Positions 47,293 to 55,924 of a DNA stretch of 64,000 bases are shown here, piece after piece (positions within the stretch are counted from its first letter, which is position 1; the number at the start of each line of letters is the position of its first letter). The notes beneath the pieces were generated by a model. The model searched no databases and was not told the origin of the DNA. It saw only the letters and a program-made list of their open reading frames with translations. The stretch spans positions 62,001 to 126,000 of the forward strand of contig JAGYJP010000004.1 of assembly GCA_018402075.1 (NCBI GenBank), written 5' to 3'. Both the position numbers and the translations under genes were made by a program. This DNA comes from Candidatus Nanopelagicales bacterium. Its GTDB lineage: Bacteria > Actinomycetota > Actinomycetes > S36-B12.

Positions 47293-47430
47293 CTAACCTC
47301 GTTTGCATTTCTCCGAACAGTATTTCACTTCATTCCAAGTTTTGGCCCACGCTTTACGCCACACCATCTCGCGCCCACAACGTTCACAGGCTTTGCGGGG
47401 AAGGTCGCCCTTCTTGACATGTTTAGGCAC
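47293..47430 (-). CDS. DUF2256 small zinc-ribbon protein
   Basis: 45 residues with two CxxC pairs, ACERCGREM and YCSEKCKR, and KKGDLP and WRKAWAKTWNEVKYC between. This is the standard DUF2256 sequence pattern. I chose GTG 47430, eight bases after the HAD phosphatase stop, because a longer start at 47496 would overlap that gene by 59 bases and add unrelated sequence. Zinc binding is likely. The function of the family is unknown. Confidence 0.75.
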   Translation of the reverse strand: MPKHVKKGDLPRKACERCGREMVWRKAWAKTWNEVKYCSEKCKRG

Positions 47431-47437
47431 GCGGTCA

Positions 47438-48124
47438 TCAATCGTTAAGGAGTAACTTGGCAAGTTGTTGCGGGTCACTGACAATGTCAATGGCACCGGC
47501 TTGTTCTAGTTCATCGTGATCGCCATAACCCCAGAGAACACCAATGGAATTAATGCCATGCTCTTTAGCCCCGTGAATATCGTGGTGACGATCCCCAATC
47601 ATGAGCATGCGGTGGGTATCGGGGTGCGTACCTGTTGCCTCCAGGGTGTGCTTGATCACGAGAGACTTGGAATCCCGACTGCCATCAAGGGCGGCAGCGC
47701 CAATGAATTCAAAATACTGGTCCAACTCGAAGTGCTGCAGGATTCGGGTTGCGGAGTACTCGGGCTTACTTGTGGCAGTGACCAACCGAATATTGCTTTC
47801 TTGCAATGTTCGCAAAAGTTCAGGGATACCCGAGTACACGCTGTTTTCAAACAGGCCGACATCGTGATACCGCTCCCGATATTTCTCGATCGCCTGGGTG
47901 ATCTGCGAGTCGCTCATGCCGAACTGCTCCCGGAAGGTGACCGCCAGCGGCGGGCCCAAATACGTCCGCATGGTGGCACGGTCGGGGAACTCAATGCCCT
48001 GTGCTACCAGTGCATATTCAATGCAATTGAGAATCCCCGGACCCGAGTCCGTCAGGGTGCCGTCGAGGTCAAATAAAGCGACCTCTAAACCAATCCCGAA
48101 ATCAAACTTTGAACGTTGTGCCAT
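47438..48124 (-). CDS. HAD-superfamily phosphatase (phosphoglycolate phosphatase-like)
   Basis: 228 residues. Motif I LFDLDGTLTDSG, motif II VTATSKP, motif III MIGDRHHDIHGAKEHG, and a cap domain between motifs I and II (about residues 30-95). It most resembles PGP/PgpB-like members that remove phosphate from 2-phosphoglycolate or related small phosphates. ATG 48124 overlaps nothing upstream except the possible longer start of the divergent glycerophosphodiesterase. Confidence 0.85.
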   Translation of the reverse strand: MAQRSKFDFGIGLEVALFDLDGTLTDSGPGILNCIEYALVAQGIEFPDRATMRTYLGPPLAVTFREQFGMSDSQITQAIEKYRERYHDVGLFENSVYSGIPELLRTLQESNIRLVTATSKPEYSATRILQHFELDQYFEFIGAAALDGSRDSKSLVIKHTLEATGTHPDTHRMLMIGDRHHDIHGAKEHGINSIGVLWGYGDHDELEQAGAIDIVSDPQQLAKLLLND

Positions 48125-48158
48125 GTCTGCATCCTTTCAGGCCGAAATATGGCACGGT

Positions 48159-48944
48159 ATGTCAGTGAGCTTGCCGCAGGTGATTGCCCACCGTGGTGCC
48201 AATGACACCGAGCCCGAGCATTCCATGGCCGCGTACCTGCGGGCCGTTGAGCAGGGAGTCAATGCGGTCGAATGCGATGTTCGCCTCACCATGGATGGCA
48301 CCCTGGTCTGCGTGCACGACCGTCGAATTAATCGCACCAGTTCCGGCCGCGGCACCGTGTCCAGTCAATTTCACTCCGAACTAGACCTCAGTGACTTCAG
48401 TGGCAGCTTGGAAAACTGGATGGACTTTGAAGATCCCCGACCTGATGAAAGCCGTACCAGGCTGCTCACCCTAGAAACTCTTCTGACATTGGTTCTAGAT
48501 GCATCACAAGAAATCGAGTTCGCCATTGAAACAAAACACCCGGTGCGCTACGGCAAGTATGTGGAACTTGAACTCTTTGACGTGCTCAAGCGCTACGGCC
48601 TGGCCAACTCACCTCGTGTGCGCGTCATGAGTTTTAGCAGGCGAGCGGTACAACGCTTCAAAAAACTCTCACCCGATACCAATGTTGTTTTCCTCCAAAA
48701 AAGACTGGCGCGCAAGTATCGCGACGGAACACTTCCCGAAGGCGTTGCTATTTCCGGTATTGACATTGAATACATACGCACACACCCCGAATACGTTGAC
48801 CTTGTGCACCGCAAGGGAGGCAAAGTGCACGTATGGACGGTTGATTCCATGTCAGATGTTGATCTGTGTGTGGAACTCGGGGTGGAAGCAATCATTTCCA
48901 ACCGGCCGGGTGAGGTGCTCGCTCACCTGAAAGTCCTCAACTAA
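48159..48944 (+). CDS. Glycerophosphodiester phosphodiesterase
   Basis: 261 residues from ATG 48159. VIAHRGANDTEPEHSMAAY and AVECDVRLTMDGTLVCVHD hold the catalytic His, Glu, Asp and second His of the GDPD TIM barrel. IEFAIETKHP provides the next metal-binding Glu, and GKVHVWTVDSMSDV and ISNRPGEVL close the fold. No signal peptide, so it acts in the cytoplasm on glycerophosphodiesters from lipid turnover. An upstream in-frame ATG at 48123 would add 12 residues. Confidence 0.88.
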   Translation: MSVSLPQVIAHRGANDTEPEHSMAAYLRAVEQGVNAVECDVRLTMDGTLVCVHDRRINRTSSGRGTVSSQFHSELDLSDFSGSLENWMDFEDPRPDESRTRLLTLETLLTLVLDASQEIEFAIETKHPVRYGKYVELELFDVLKRYGLANSPRVRVMSFSRRAVQRFKKLSPDTNVVFLQKRLARKYRDGTLPEGVAISGIDIEYIRTHPEYVDLVHRKGGKVHVWTVDSMSDVDLCVELGVEAIISNRPGEVLAHLKVLN

Positions 48945-48968
48945 TCCCAGCAGGTAAGTTGTGCCACT

Positions 48969-49925
48969 ATGGCAAAGAAGAGAAACCTCGCACCCGTTTC
49001 CGTGATTGAGGGGGAAGTCCCTGTAGTCGGAATGCGCGAACCGTGCCCATGTGGCTCAGGGCGCCGCTACAAGGCATGCCACGGAAAGGAAGCAGCCAAA
49101 GCGGTCGCTGCACCCAATCGTCCGTTTCAGGGGTTCGTCAGTGAGTGCGACATTGTGGCCATGCGCGAACTCGTGCCATCTGCCACCGCAGAACTCACCC
49201 TGCGCAAGGGGATAGCCGATGGTCGTAAAGTCACCCTCGCAACCGTTCTCCCCATGGCTTATCCCGCACTTGTTCGCGCAAATGGCGACATTCTGCTCGG
49301 ACTGCAAATCAACACTGGCAGCGGTGATGCATCACGCGATTTAGCCAATGCGTTGCAGCGCGCACTTGAGGCGCCCCATGGCGAACCGGTCGGCATTGAC
49401 CGAGTGACCACAGATTCACCATCGGCCCAAGAATTTATTGATCCCTCGGTCAAACTCGATGTCGTTGTCTATGACAACTTTGATTTCTGGGTGGAAAGTG
49501 GTGGCGAGGTCACGCAGGATGTTCAAGCATCCCTTGAGCGTGCCGGTGAATACGCCAACCCCACCAAAAAACTGACATCCATTGAAGCCGGTTACTGGAC
49601 TCAAATGGGATCCAAAGAACACCTTCGCTGGATCATGTCCACACCCGAGAATGAATTGCTCAATGCACTTGCCCGGCTGCATGCGGCAGATGCAGATTCC
49701 ATTGGTCCCGACACACGTCTTGTAGGAATGTTCCGTGCCCAAGGACTTGTTGTACCCGTGTGGGACGTACCACTTGGCCGCGGCGCTGAGGCCATTGAAG
49801 AACCTGCCGCAACATTTGGTGTGCGACTGCAAGAGGCGCTCGCTGAGTCAAAGCCGCTGTCAGATGCGGAGCGGCGTGCCCGGTCGGGGCTTACGACTCG
49901 TCAGGTGACGTTGCGAGATTCTTAG
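48969..49925 (+). CDS. DUF5926 family protein with SEC-C zinc motif
   Basis: 318 residues. REPCPCGSGRRYKACHG at residues 24-40 is the SEC-C metal-binding motif known from the SecA tail. The remaining sequence matches the actinobacterial DUF5926 family (RELVPSATAELTL; LTSIEAGYWTQMGSKEHLRW). ATG 48969 sits 24 bases after the GDPD stop. Its end overlaps the end of the converging membrane protein gene by 35 bases. The role is unknown. Confidence 0.85.
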   Translation: MAKKRNLAPVSVIEGEVPVVGMREPCPCGSGRRYKACHGKEAAKAVAAPNRPFQGFVSECDIVAMRELVPSATAELTLRKGIADGRKVTLATVLPMAYPALVRANGDILLGLQINTGSGDASRDLANALQRALEAPHGEPVGIDRVTTDSPSAQEFIDPSVKLDVVVYDNFDFWVESGGEVTQDVQASLERAGEYANPTKKLTSIEAGYWTQMGSKEHLRWIMSTPENELLNALARLHAADADSIGPDTRLVGMFRAQGLVVPVWDVPLGRGAEAIEEPAATFGVRLQEALAESKPLSDAERRARSGLTTRQVTLRDS

Positions 49926-51294
49926 GATTGAGCGGAGTGGAGCTGGGACTCGTAGAGTCGGGCGGAGTTGGGTTGCGACTCGTAGATGGATCGTTTTCTA
50001 CTTGGGTCTTCAGAATTTCGACCGCGGACGCTGGGGCAATCACACCGGTTCCCTTATAGCGTGGGCCAGACCACGGAGCAGGTACCGCGTCTAGGGCATT
50101 GCAGAGCTGATAAGCCGCAAATTCATAGCGCTTGCGCGAGATCGAGAACTGAATCCATGCGGTGTCAAGATCAACCTCAATTGGATAACCAGCCTCTTTG
50201 AGCATTGCCGCTGCGGAGTTGAATTCCTCGCGGGTGAGTTCAATCCCTTTGCTTTGACCAGCGCTAATGAGCTCAATTGCTTTCTGCGAGAACCCGCGGG
50301 TGGAATCTGATGTCGCCGCCATCTCCACTGCAATGGTTCCTGGCCGGTAACCGGGCATTTTTTCCATTTCGCGTTCTGAAGGATTTGGTGAGCCAAAATA
50401 CTTGCCAACGAATGGAATGCGATCACGTAATTTCTTTTTCACAAACATGTTGGCATAGAGGGTTTTAAAAGTTTCGGTTCCGTGAACCACTAATTCCGAG
50501 GCAGTTGCGCGTGGGAGTGATTTTGTCAGGGATAATTGAAGGGATGCGGCATCCATGATGCACAGGGTTGATACAAGCCAGTGTCGGTACGGTGTTGCCG
50601 AGCGAATCTGAACGAGAACGGGATATGTCGTGTGGGTTAATCGAACATTGCCCATCCAGGTAATCCACACGCCAAACCTTTCGGTGGAGTCATTCAGTTG
50701 GTTGTTCAAGGCCAGGCGTGCCAAGTACTCAGGACCCCAGCTTGGCTCGCCGCCGGTCACGCTGAGCAGCGCGACATTTACTTCTCGGTCTACATAAGCG
50801 CTGTAAATGGTGGGAAGGAAACCGATCAGAAGTGCAATAACAATAGGACCTGTTGCGGCTGCCATGAATTCCAAGGCAGTGGGCTCAGCAGCTTTGGCGT
50901 TAGCAAACCCCAACGTAAATAAACTCGAACCGGATTGGCGTAATGCTTGACCGAAATTCATGCCCGCGAGTCCATAAATCCAGAGTGCGAAAGCGAAGAA
51001 GTACAACAGCAACCACACAATCAACTGACTGACAATGATCATGGGACCACTCCACGCCAGCACCGAATCTCGACCTTCATAAGTCTTGCGTCGGTAGGCA
51101 ATAAATCGATGGATTCCGGTCACTGAGCGGGAGACCACATTAGCAATGGTGGAAGACAGGGAACGAGGAACAACAACGGTGCGAAGCAGGCTGACGGTGG
51201 TGACAATGAACAGAAAAATGCCAAGAAGTGTTGCGGCACTTCGGGAAAAGAGTTCAAGCACAAAGGTATTATCTATGGCATCCACATGACACAT
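49891..51294 (-). CDS. Ion-channel-like membrane protein with cytoplasmic domain
   Basis: About 467 residues from ATG 51294 (GTG 51285 also possible). It has three hydrophobic segments (about 18-38, 82-105 and 145-170). Between the last two is a pore-loop-like SGSSLFTLGFAN, reminiscent of two-helix K+ channels but without the canonical TVGYG filter. A long soluble C-terminal part (residues 180-430) and a Pro/Ser/Thr-rich tail (TPPDSTSPSSTPLNP) follow. I have no firm family. A start at 51441 was rejected because its first 50 residues are unlike a protein N-terminus and overlap the divergent DUF4446 gene. Confidence 0.55.
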   Translation of the reverse strand: MCHVDAIDNTFVLELFSRSAATLLGIFLFIVTTVSLLRTVVVPRSLSSTIANVVSRSVTGIHRFIAYRRKTYEGRDSVLAWSGPMIIVSQLIVWLLLYFFAFALWIYGLAGMNFGQALRQSGSSLFTLGFANAKAAEPTALEFMAAATGPIVIALLIGFLPTIYSAYVDREVNVALLSVTGGEPSWGPEYLARLALNNQLNDSTERFGVWITWMGNVRLTHTTYPVLVQIRSATPYRHWLVSTLCIMDAASLQLSLTKSLPRATASELVVHGTETFKTLYANMFVKKKLRDRIPFVGKYFGSPNPSEREMEKMPGYRPGTIAVEMAATSDSTRGFSQKAIELISAGQSKGIELTREEFNSAAAMLKEAGYPIEVDLDTAWIQFSISRKRYEFAAYQLCNALDAVPAPWSGPRYKGTGVIAPASAVEILKTQVENDPSTSRNPTPPDSTSPSSTPLNPKNLATSPDES

Positions 51295-51330
51295 GGTGGC
51301 ATGGTCTGCTCGGGCACTACGCTTCGACAT

Positions 51331-51822
51331 ATGGATCTTGATGCCCAAACCGCCACGATTGTGGCTCTCGTGGGCATTGTTGTTGGTGCCATAGGCATTG
51401 TTATTGGTGTGATTGCTCTTGCCAAACTCTCTCGGTTGCATCGTTCTTATGCGCTGCTGGAAGTTGCCGAAGGCCGCGATTCATTCCTTGATGTACTCGC
51501 CCGCACCCGTGAGGAGTTCGCTGAACTTTCCGACGATGTGAAGGGTTTGGACTATTCCGTGGGACAGGTCACTCGCGGCCTGTCCATTGCTTTGCGTCAT
51601 GTTGCCGTGGTTCGCTACGACGCCCTTGACAACATGGGTGGCCGCTACTCCTTCTCGGCAGCACTTGTGGACGATTTCGGCGACGGCTTGATCATCACGA
51701 GTTTTCATGGGCGTTCCGAGACCCGCTCCTACCTCAAATCAATTGTGGGCGGCGTGTCTGAGATCGATCTGTCACCGGAAGAAAAAGAAGCGGTCACCAT
51801 TGCGCTGCGAGGCGGGAAGTAA
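51331..51822 (+). CDS. DUF4446 family membrane-anchored protein
   Basis: 163 residues. A short N-terminus, one membrane helix with alternating Gly/Ile/Val (VALVGIVVGAIGIVIGVIAL), a coiled-coil stretch (residues 30-75), then VVRYDALDNMGGRYSFSAALVDDFGDG, which is diagnostic of DUF4446, and ending EKEAVTIAL. Common in Gram-positive bacteria, function unknown. I used ATG 51331 rather than 51286, since the family starts shortly before the helix. Confidence 0.82.
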   Translation: MDLDAQTATIVALVGIVVGAIGIVIGVIALAKLSRLHRSYALLEVAEGRDSFLDVLARTREEFAELSDDVKGLDYSVGQVTRGLSIALRHVAVVRYDALDNMGGRYSFSAALVDDFGDGLIITSFHGRSETRSYLKSIVGGVSEIDLSPEEKEAVTIALRGGK

Positions 51823-51838
51823 TTCCCTCTAGTTTTGC

Positions 51839-51863
51839 TTTTGCTAGGTAAAGTTCAGCAAAA
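51839..51863 (+). terminator. Possible AT-rich stem-loop after the DUF4446 gene
   Basis: TTTTGCT and AGCAAAA flank an 11-base loop, starting 17 bases after the stop at 51822. It is A/T-rich and weak. The remaining space to 52015 shows no gene I can support. Confidence 0.25.
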
Positions 51864-52015
51864 AGTTAGCCTTATCAGTCCAACTATTGATGCGATGAAG
51901 TGTGATAGACCCTGACTCGTGAACATCTCGAGAGGGTATGTGCGTGAAGTACTTTCGCTGAGGTCGGGTAATTAGCCGTGATGACAGAGATTGTTCCTGG
52001 CACGTGTCATGGGAT

Positions 52016-52363
52016 TCAACCAGCCTTACGCAGATAAGACTCCAAAGCTTCACGAGCAAGTGCAGAGACAGTTGTCCCTTGCTTAGCTGCCTCACGTTGA
52101 GCTTTTTCTCTCACATCTTGGCTGACTCGAAATGACACTTGTGGGGATTCCTCTGACTGTCCGGTCAGGGAGGGGCGTCCAGCGCGGCGGGGAAAAAGTA
52201 CATCCACGCTTGAGTAATCAACTTCAGAGTTCTCAAATTCCTCCGCTATGGCACGAGCGTCGGCCTGCGTGATGTGTGAACCGGATTTCAACTTCCATGT
52301 TTTGTGTTTCCCAGATTTGTTCACTTCAATCCTTCCCCAAGAAAACCAGTCTCGTGTTCCTGC
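52016..52363 (-). CDS. Ribbon-helix-helix (CopG/Arc-type) DNA-binding protein
   Basis: 115 residues from ATG 52363 (52375 also in frame). The N-terminal half is charged with no recognised domain (WKLKSGSHITQADARAIAEEF). The C-terminal half has GRPSLTG, then VSFRVSQDVREKAQREAAKQ and SALAREALESYL, the beta-helix-helix of a CopG/Arc repressor or antitoxin. No toxin gene lies beside it. It is divergent from rmlB, with a perfect palindrome at 52478-52496 between them, so it may be a self-regulating repressor. Confidence 0.65.
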   Translation of the reverse strand, partial: AGTRDWFSWGRIEVNKSGKHKTWKLKSGSHITQADARAIAEEFENSEVDYSSVDVLFPRRAGRPSLTGQSEESPQVSFRVSQDVREKAQREAAKQGTTVSALAREALESYLRKAG

Positions 52364-52477
52364 CATGAGCGTCATTCAGTGTTATGACAGCTACAGGAAG
52401 TGCCAGGACTTCAAGGACTCTCTTTCTGCCAACTCGATGTTTGCGGGCTGGCTGGGTATGTTCCACCTTCATCACAT

Positions 52478-52496
52478 AATATTGTCTGACAATATT
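52478..52496. promoter_or_regulatory. Perfect 19-bp palindrome, operator-like
   Basis: AATATTGTC, one central base T and GACAATATT form a perfect inverted repeat in the 200-base space between the RHH gene and rmlB. The size and symmetry fit a dimeric repressor. Confidence 0.5.
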
Positions 52497-52572
52497 TCCT
52501 CAATCAATGGGTCTTTTTAGGGTGTGGAATCTAGTTCTGTCCACAGTGGTTGGATAGGTACCAAAGGAAGAG

Positions 52573-53565
52573 GTGTGTGTGCGCGTTCTTGTCACCGGCG
52601 GTGCCGGGTTTATTGGTAGCCACTTTGTGCGTGAATTACTCGCTGGGTCCTATCCAGGTCTCGGAGTCATCGAGGGTGTGACGGTCTACGACAAACTCAC
52701 CTACGCGGGCAACCTTGAAAACCTTGTTTCTGTCTCTGGCGATCCCCGCTACACATTTGTGCAGGGTGATATTTGCGATGGAGACCTACTGGATCAGGTG
52801 CTCCCCGGCCACGACCTCGTGGTGAACTTCGCTGCCGAGACACATGTGGATCGCTCAATTCACGGCCCCCAGGATTTTGTGGTCACAAATGTTGTTGGTA
52901 CGCAAACGGTACTTGATGCGTGCTTGCGCAACAACATTCCGCGCGTGGTGCACATTGGCACCGACGAAGTGTATGGATCCATTGATGAAGGATCCTGGAC
53001 AGAAAACGAACCACTGTTGCCCAACTCGCCGTACTCGGCAGCGAAAGCGGCCGCTGAATTACTGGTGCGCTCCTACTTTGTTACCTACGGATTAAACGTG
53101 TCCTCGACCCGGTGCTCGAATAATTACGGCCCCTATCAATTCCCAGAGAAAGTCATTCCCCTCTTCGTCACGAACCTCATTGACGGCAAGAAAGTTCCGC
53201 TTTATGGCGACGGGCTCAATGTCCGCGATTGGCTGCATGTGGATGATCACTGTCGCGGCATTGCACTGGTAGCCGAAAAAGGTGAAGCGGGCCAGGCCTA
53301 CAACATTGGTGGTGGCCTGGAACTCAATAACAAGGAATTAACCGAGCAGGTGCTCGCGGCCATGGGTGCGGATTGGTCCATGGTCCAACCGGTTGAAGAC
53401 CGAAAAGGACATGATCGCCGTTACTCGGTTAATGACTCCAAGTTGCGCGCCATGGGATACGCGCCACAACACAAATTCGCCGATGGACTTACCGAAACCA
53501 TTCAGTGGTACAAGGACAATGAAGCTTGGTGGCGGCCGTTGCAGGCAAAGGCTGCGATCAAGTAA
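52573..53565 (+). CDS. rfbB: dTDP-glucose 4,6-dehydratase
   Basis: 330 residues. [10 protein letters not shown] (Rossmann), AAETHVDRSI, IGTDEVYGSI with the catalytic Thr-Asp-Glu, and YSAAKAAAE (Tyr and Lys) are all canonical for RmlB. It forms dTDP-4-keto-6-deoxyglucose, the second step to dTDP-rhamnose. There are two GTG starts six bases apart. The GGAAG ribosome site at 52566 is better spaced for GTG 52579 than for 52573. rmlD follows 22 bases later. rmlA and rmlC are not in the window. Confidence 0.93.
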   Translation: MCVRVLVTGGAGFIGSHFVRELLAGSYPGLGVIEGVTVYDKLTYAGNLENLVSVSGDPRYTFVQGDICDGDLLDQVLPGHDLVVNFAAETHVDRSIHGPQDFVVTNVVGTQTVLDACLRNNIPRVVHIGTDEVYGSIDEGSWTENEPLLPNSPYSAAKAAAELLVRSYFVTYGLNVSSTRCSNNYGPYQFPEKVIPLFVTNLIDGKKVPLYGDGLNVRDWLHVDDHCRGIALVAEKGEAGQAYNIGGGLELNNKELTEQVLAAMGADWSMVQPVEDRKGHDRRYSVNDSKLRAMGYAPQHKFADGLTETIQWYKDNEAWWRPLQAKAAIK

Positions 53566-53587
53566 ACGCTATGGTGAGTAATCATTC

Positions 53588-54454
53588 ATGAAAGTTCTTG
53601 TCACCGGCAGCAATGGGCAACTGGGTTCCGAACTGGTCAGCCGCTACGCGGATCGGCCAATGGACACCGTATTTGTGGGCGATTTACCTGACCTCGACAT
53701 CACCTCACTCGAATCAGTTGCCGCGCTCTTTGACGAAATAACCCCCGATGTCGTGATTAACTGCGCCGCGTGGACCGCGGTCGATGCCGCCGAAGAAAAT
53801 GAACGCGGTGCTTACGCGGTAAATGCCGAAGGTCCTGCGGTACTTGCGGCGCAATGCGCCCGAGTCGGTGCCCGTCTGGTGCATATTTCTACCGATTATG
53901 TGTTTGCAGGAGATGCCACCGAGCCTTACCAAGAAAATGATCACGCTGAGCCGGTCACGGCTTATGGTCGCACCAAACTTGCGGGCGAAAAATATGTACA
54001 GGAAATCCTTCCCGATAATCACCTGATTGTTCGCACAGCGTGGCTTTACGGAGTGAACGGCCAGAACTTTGTGAAGACAATCATTGCTGCACTCGAACAG
54101 CGCGATGTCTTAACCGTGGTGACCGATCAGGTGGGCCAACCCACATACGCCGGCGATTTAGCAGATGCAATCGTCGATTTGATTGACATACCCGGAGCGC
54201 GGGGAATTTTCCACGCCACCAATAGTGGAGTAGCATCTTGGTTCGAATTCGCCCGACAGATTGTGGCGGAAATTGGTGGAGATCCCGAACGAATCCTGCC
54301 CACGGATTCATCTAGCTTTGTGCGCTTAGCGCCACGGCCGCCCTATTCCGTATTGGGTCACGGGCGTTGGGCTGAAATTGGAATGCAACCAATGCGCGAC
54401 TGGCGAAGTGCATTACATGAAGCAATGCCCAAAATTACTTCAGCAATCGATTAA
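53588..54454 (+). CDS. rfbD: dTDP-4-dehydrorhamnose reductase
   Basis: 288 residues. TGSNGQLGSELV at the start, HISTDYVFAG, and YGRTKLAGEKYV with the catalytic pair identify RmlD, which makes dTDP-L-rhamnose with NADPH. WTAVDAAEEN is the usual substrate-side motif. It follows rmlB in an operon and ends convergent with the MazF-like gene, overlapping by 20 bases. Confidence 0.92.
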   Translation: MKVLVTGSNGQLGSELVSRYADRPMDTVFVGDLPDLDITSLESVAALFDEITPDVVINCAAWTAVDAAEENERGAYAVNAEGPAVLAAQCARVGARLVHISTDYVFAGDATEPYQENDHAEPVTAYGRTKLAGEKYVQEILPDNHLIVRTAWLYGVNGQNFVKTIIAALEQRDVLTVVTDQVGQPTYAGDLADAIVDLIDIPGARGIFHATNSGVASWFEFARQIVAEIGGDPERILPTDSSSFVRLAPRPPYSVLGHGRWAEIGMQPMRDWRSALHEAMPKITSAID

Positions 54455-54761
54455 TCCACGCCTGCACGTTGTCCATGGTTTCCTGATTTGCCTCACCAAT
54501 TTTTCTGATAAGCCTCTCTTGGGAGATCGCCTTTAACTGTTCCGTCATGGCATAGGTATCTTTGTTGAGAGTTGTATAGCCCTCTATAAAAACATGGTTC
54601 AACCAATTTCTGTTTCGCGTTGTACAGGGTATGACTAATGTCATGGTATCAACGAGCTCCGCGAAGTAATCACTTGAAACTATGAGTGCCGGCCGGATTC
54701 CACGCTTTTCGCGGCCTATCCCCTTTCCAAGGTCAACCCACCAAAGTTCACCGGTCTTCAT
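54435..54761 (-). CDS. mazF: MazF/PemK-type toxin (mRNA interferase)
   Basis: 108 residues from ATG 54761. GELWWVDLGKGIGREKRGIRPALIV is interrupted by no gap and matches the N-terminal core of MazF (GEIWWVDL; G-x-E-x-x-x-R-P-A-L/V-V), and IPCTTRN and MTEQLKAIS follow as in family members. It would cleave mRNA at specific sites when free of its antitoxin. The antitoxin gene lies upstream with a 14-base overlap. A start at 54782 is also in frame. Confidence 0.82.
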   Translation of the reverse strand: MKTGELWWVDLGKGIGREKRGIRPALIVSSDYFAELVDTMTLVIPCTTRNRNWLNHVFIEGYTTLNKDTYAMTEQLKAISQERLIRKIGEANQETMDNVQAWINRLLK

Positions 54762-55026
54762 TTTTCCCAAATCGCTTGGCAAGTTCGGGGTCGCGCTCTA
54801 AAAGTGCGTTCCATTCCTCGTCCCATTCGCCGGCATACTCTTCAAGACCGTCGGCGATAACGGAGTCCCACTCGAATACCTCTGCGTGGTATTCCTTCAT
54901 GACTTCGGGGGGAGTCTCCTTGATTCGCCTTTTCGCTTCAGCCAGAATCTTTCGCTCTAAGTGTTCCTGGAGTAGGGATTCGATCAGACTGCCGGCCGTT
55001 TTCCCCTCAGCGCGGGCAACCTCCAT
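54748..55026 (-). CDS. Antitoxin partner of the MazF-like toxin
   Basis: 92 residues, strongly acidic and helical. ARAEGKTAGSLIESLLQEHL at the N-terminus looks like a ribbon-helix-helix or MazE-like DNA-binding start, and the acidic C-terminus (residues 60-92, EEYAGEWDEEWNALLERD) suits toxin binding. A TAA in frame just upstream limits the start to ATG 55026. The overlap with mazF and the gene order (antitoxin first) are typical of type II pairs. It is identified mainly by position. Confidence 0.65.
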   Translation of the reverse strand: MEVARAEGKTAGSLIESLLQEHLERKILAEAKRRIKETPPEVMKEYHAEVFEWDSVIADGLEEYAGEWDEEWNALLERDPELAKRFGKNEDR

Positions 55027-55069
55027 GAGTTGATCGCGCAGGGCGGATTTTTACGGGGGAAAGAGATCC

Positions 55070-55924
55070 TTAAAGGGGAATGGAATTCAAGATCTGAGCT
55101 ACCCCGATACCGGGTTCAGGTGCGGTCATCAGGTTGGCATGCGTCGCAACTTTGGATGGTGCACTGCCCATGGCCACACCTAGACCCGCCCAATCGAGCA
55201 TCTCCACGTCATTCCAACTATCACCAATGGCAATCGTCTTAGTGGGATCAACATTGCGACGGGCGCACAGCTCCTTCAACATATTGGCTTTATTGGTGCC
55301 AAAGGGGCCAACATCCATCCAGGCGACATCGTCAATACCAAATACCACCGAGTGAAAACCAAGTGATTGGGCAACTTCGGCAAAGTTAATTGTTCGGTGG
55401 CTTCCATTGCGAACCACCAATCGGACAACCGGTTCCTTGGTCAAGTCTTCGATGGGGACCTGGCGAATACTGAGTCCGAGGGGCCCGGTGTCAAAGAGGT
55501 GTGTGGTGAGGAATTCACCGTGCAGGTCCTCGACCGCGAAGACAGCATCAGGGATAAGTTCCATTAACTTATTGAGTGCATCGGTGGGATCGAAAGTTAT
55601 AGCTTCAATTGTTTTGCGCGTTTCCACGAGAGAAAGTACACAACCATTGCTGGTGACAACGAGATCTTCAACGCCAACCGCGCGAGCAATGGGGAAGGTG
55701 GTGCTGCTGGATCGACCTGTGGCCAGCGTGACCCTAATACCCGCTTCCTGAACGCGCTCAATGGCGTCAACAACAACTCCGGGCACTCTGCCGGTGTGTT
55801 CCACAAGAGTGTCGTCAATATCGAGGGCAATAAGTTCAGGGTGCCAGTCAATGGGAAGCGGTTCACCGAGTTGGTGAACGGGGACAGGTGATTCGGAACG
55901 ACGGTCGGGGATAGTGAATGTCAT
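55070..55924 (-). CDS. HAD-superfamily Cof-type hydrolase
   Basis: 284 residues. Motif [14 protein letters not shown], motif [12 protein letters not shown], motif III lysine before MLKELC, motif [18 protein letters not shown], and a C2-type cap between residues 85 and 200. Cof-type enzymes dephosphorylate sugar phosphates and cofactors. It overlaps serS by four bases. This serS-HAD order is common in actinobacteria. Confidence 0.87.
   Translation of the reverse strand: MTFTIPDRRSESPVPVHQLGEPLPIDWHPELIALDIDDTLVEHTGRVPGVVVDAIERVQEAGIRVTLATGRSSSTTFPIARAVGVEDLVVTSNGCVLSLVETRKTIEAITFDPTDALNKLMELIPDAVFAVEDLHGEFLTTHLFDTGPLGLSIRQVPIEDLTKEPVVRLVVRNGSHRTINFAEVAQSLGFHSVVFGIDDVAWMDVGPFGTNKANMLKELCARRNVDPTKTIAIGDSWNDVEMLDWAGLGVAMGSAPSKVATHANLMTAPEPGIGVAQILNSIPL

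Noticed and set aside
47516..48076. A 186-codon plus-strand open frame
   Set aside because: Lies entirely opposite the HAD phosphatase, whose motifs are clear.
47898..48158. Long N-terminal extension of the glycerophosphodiesterase
   Set aside because: It is antisense to the HAD gene and lacks resemblance to any GDPD N-terminus; ATG 48159 precedes the conserved core.
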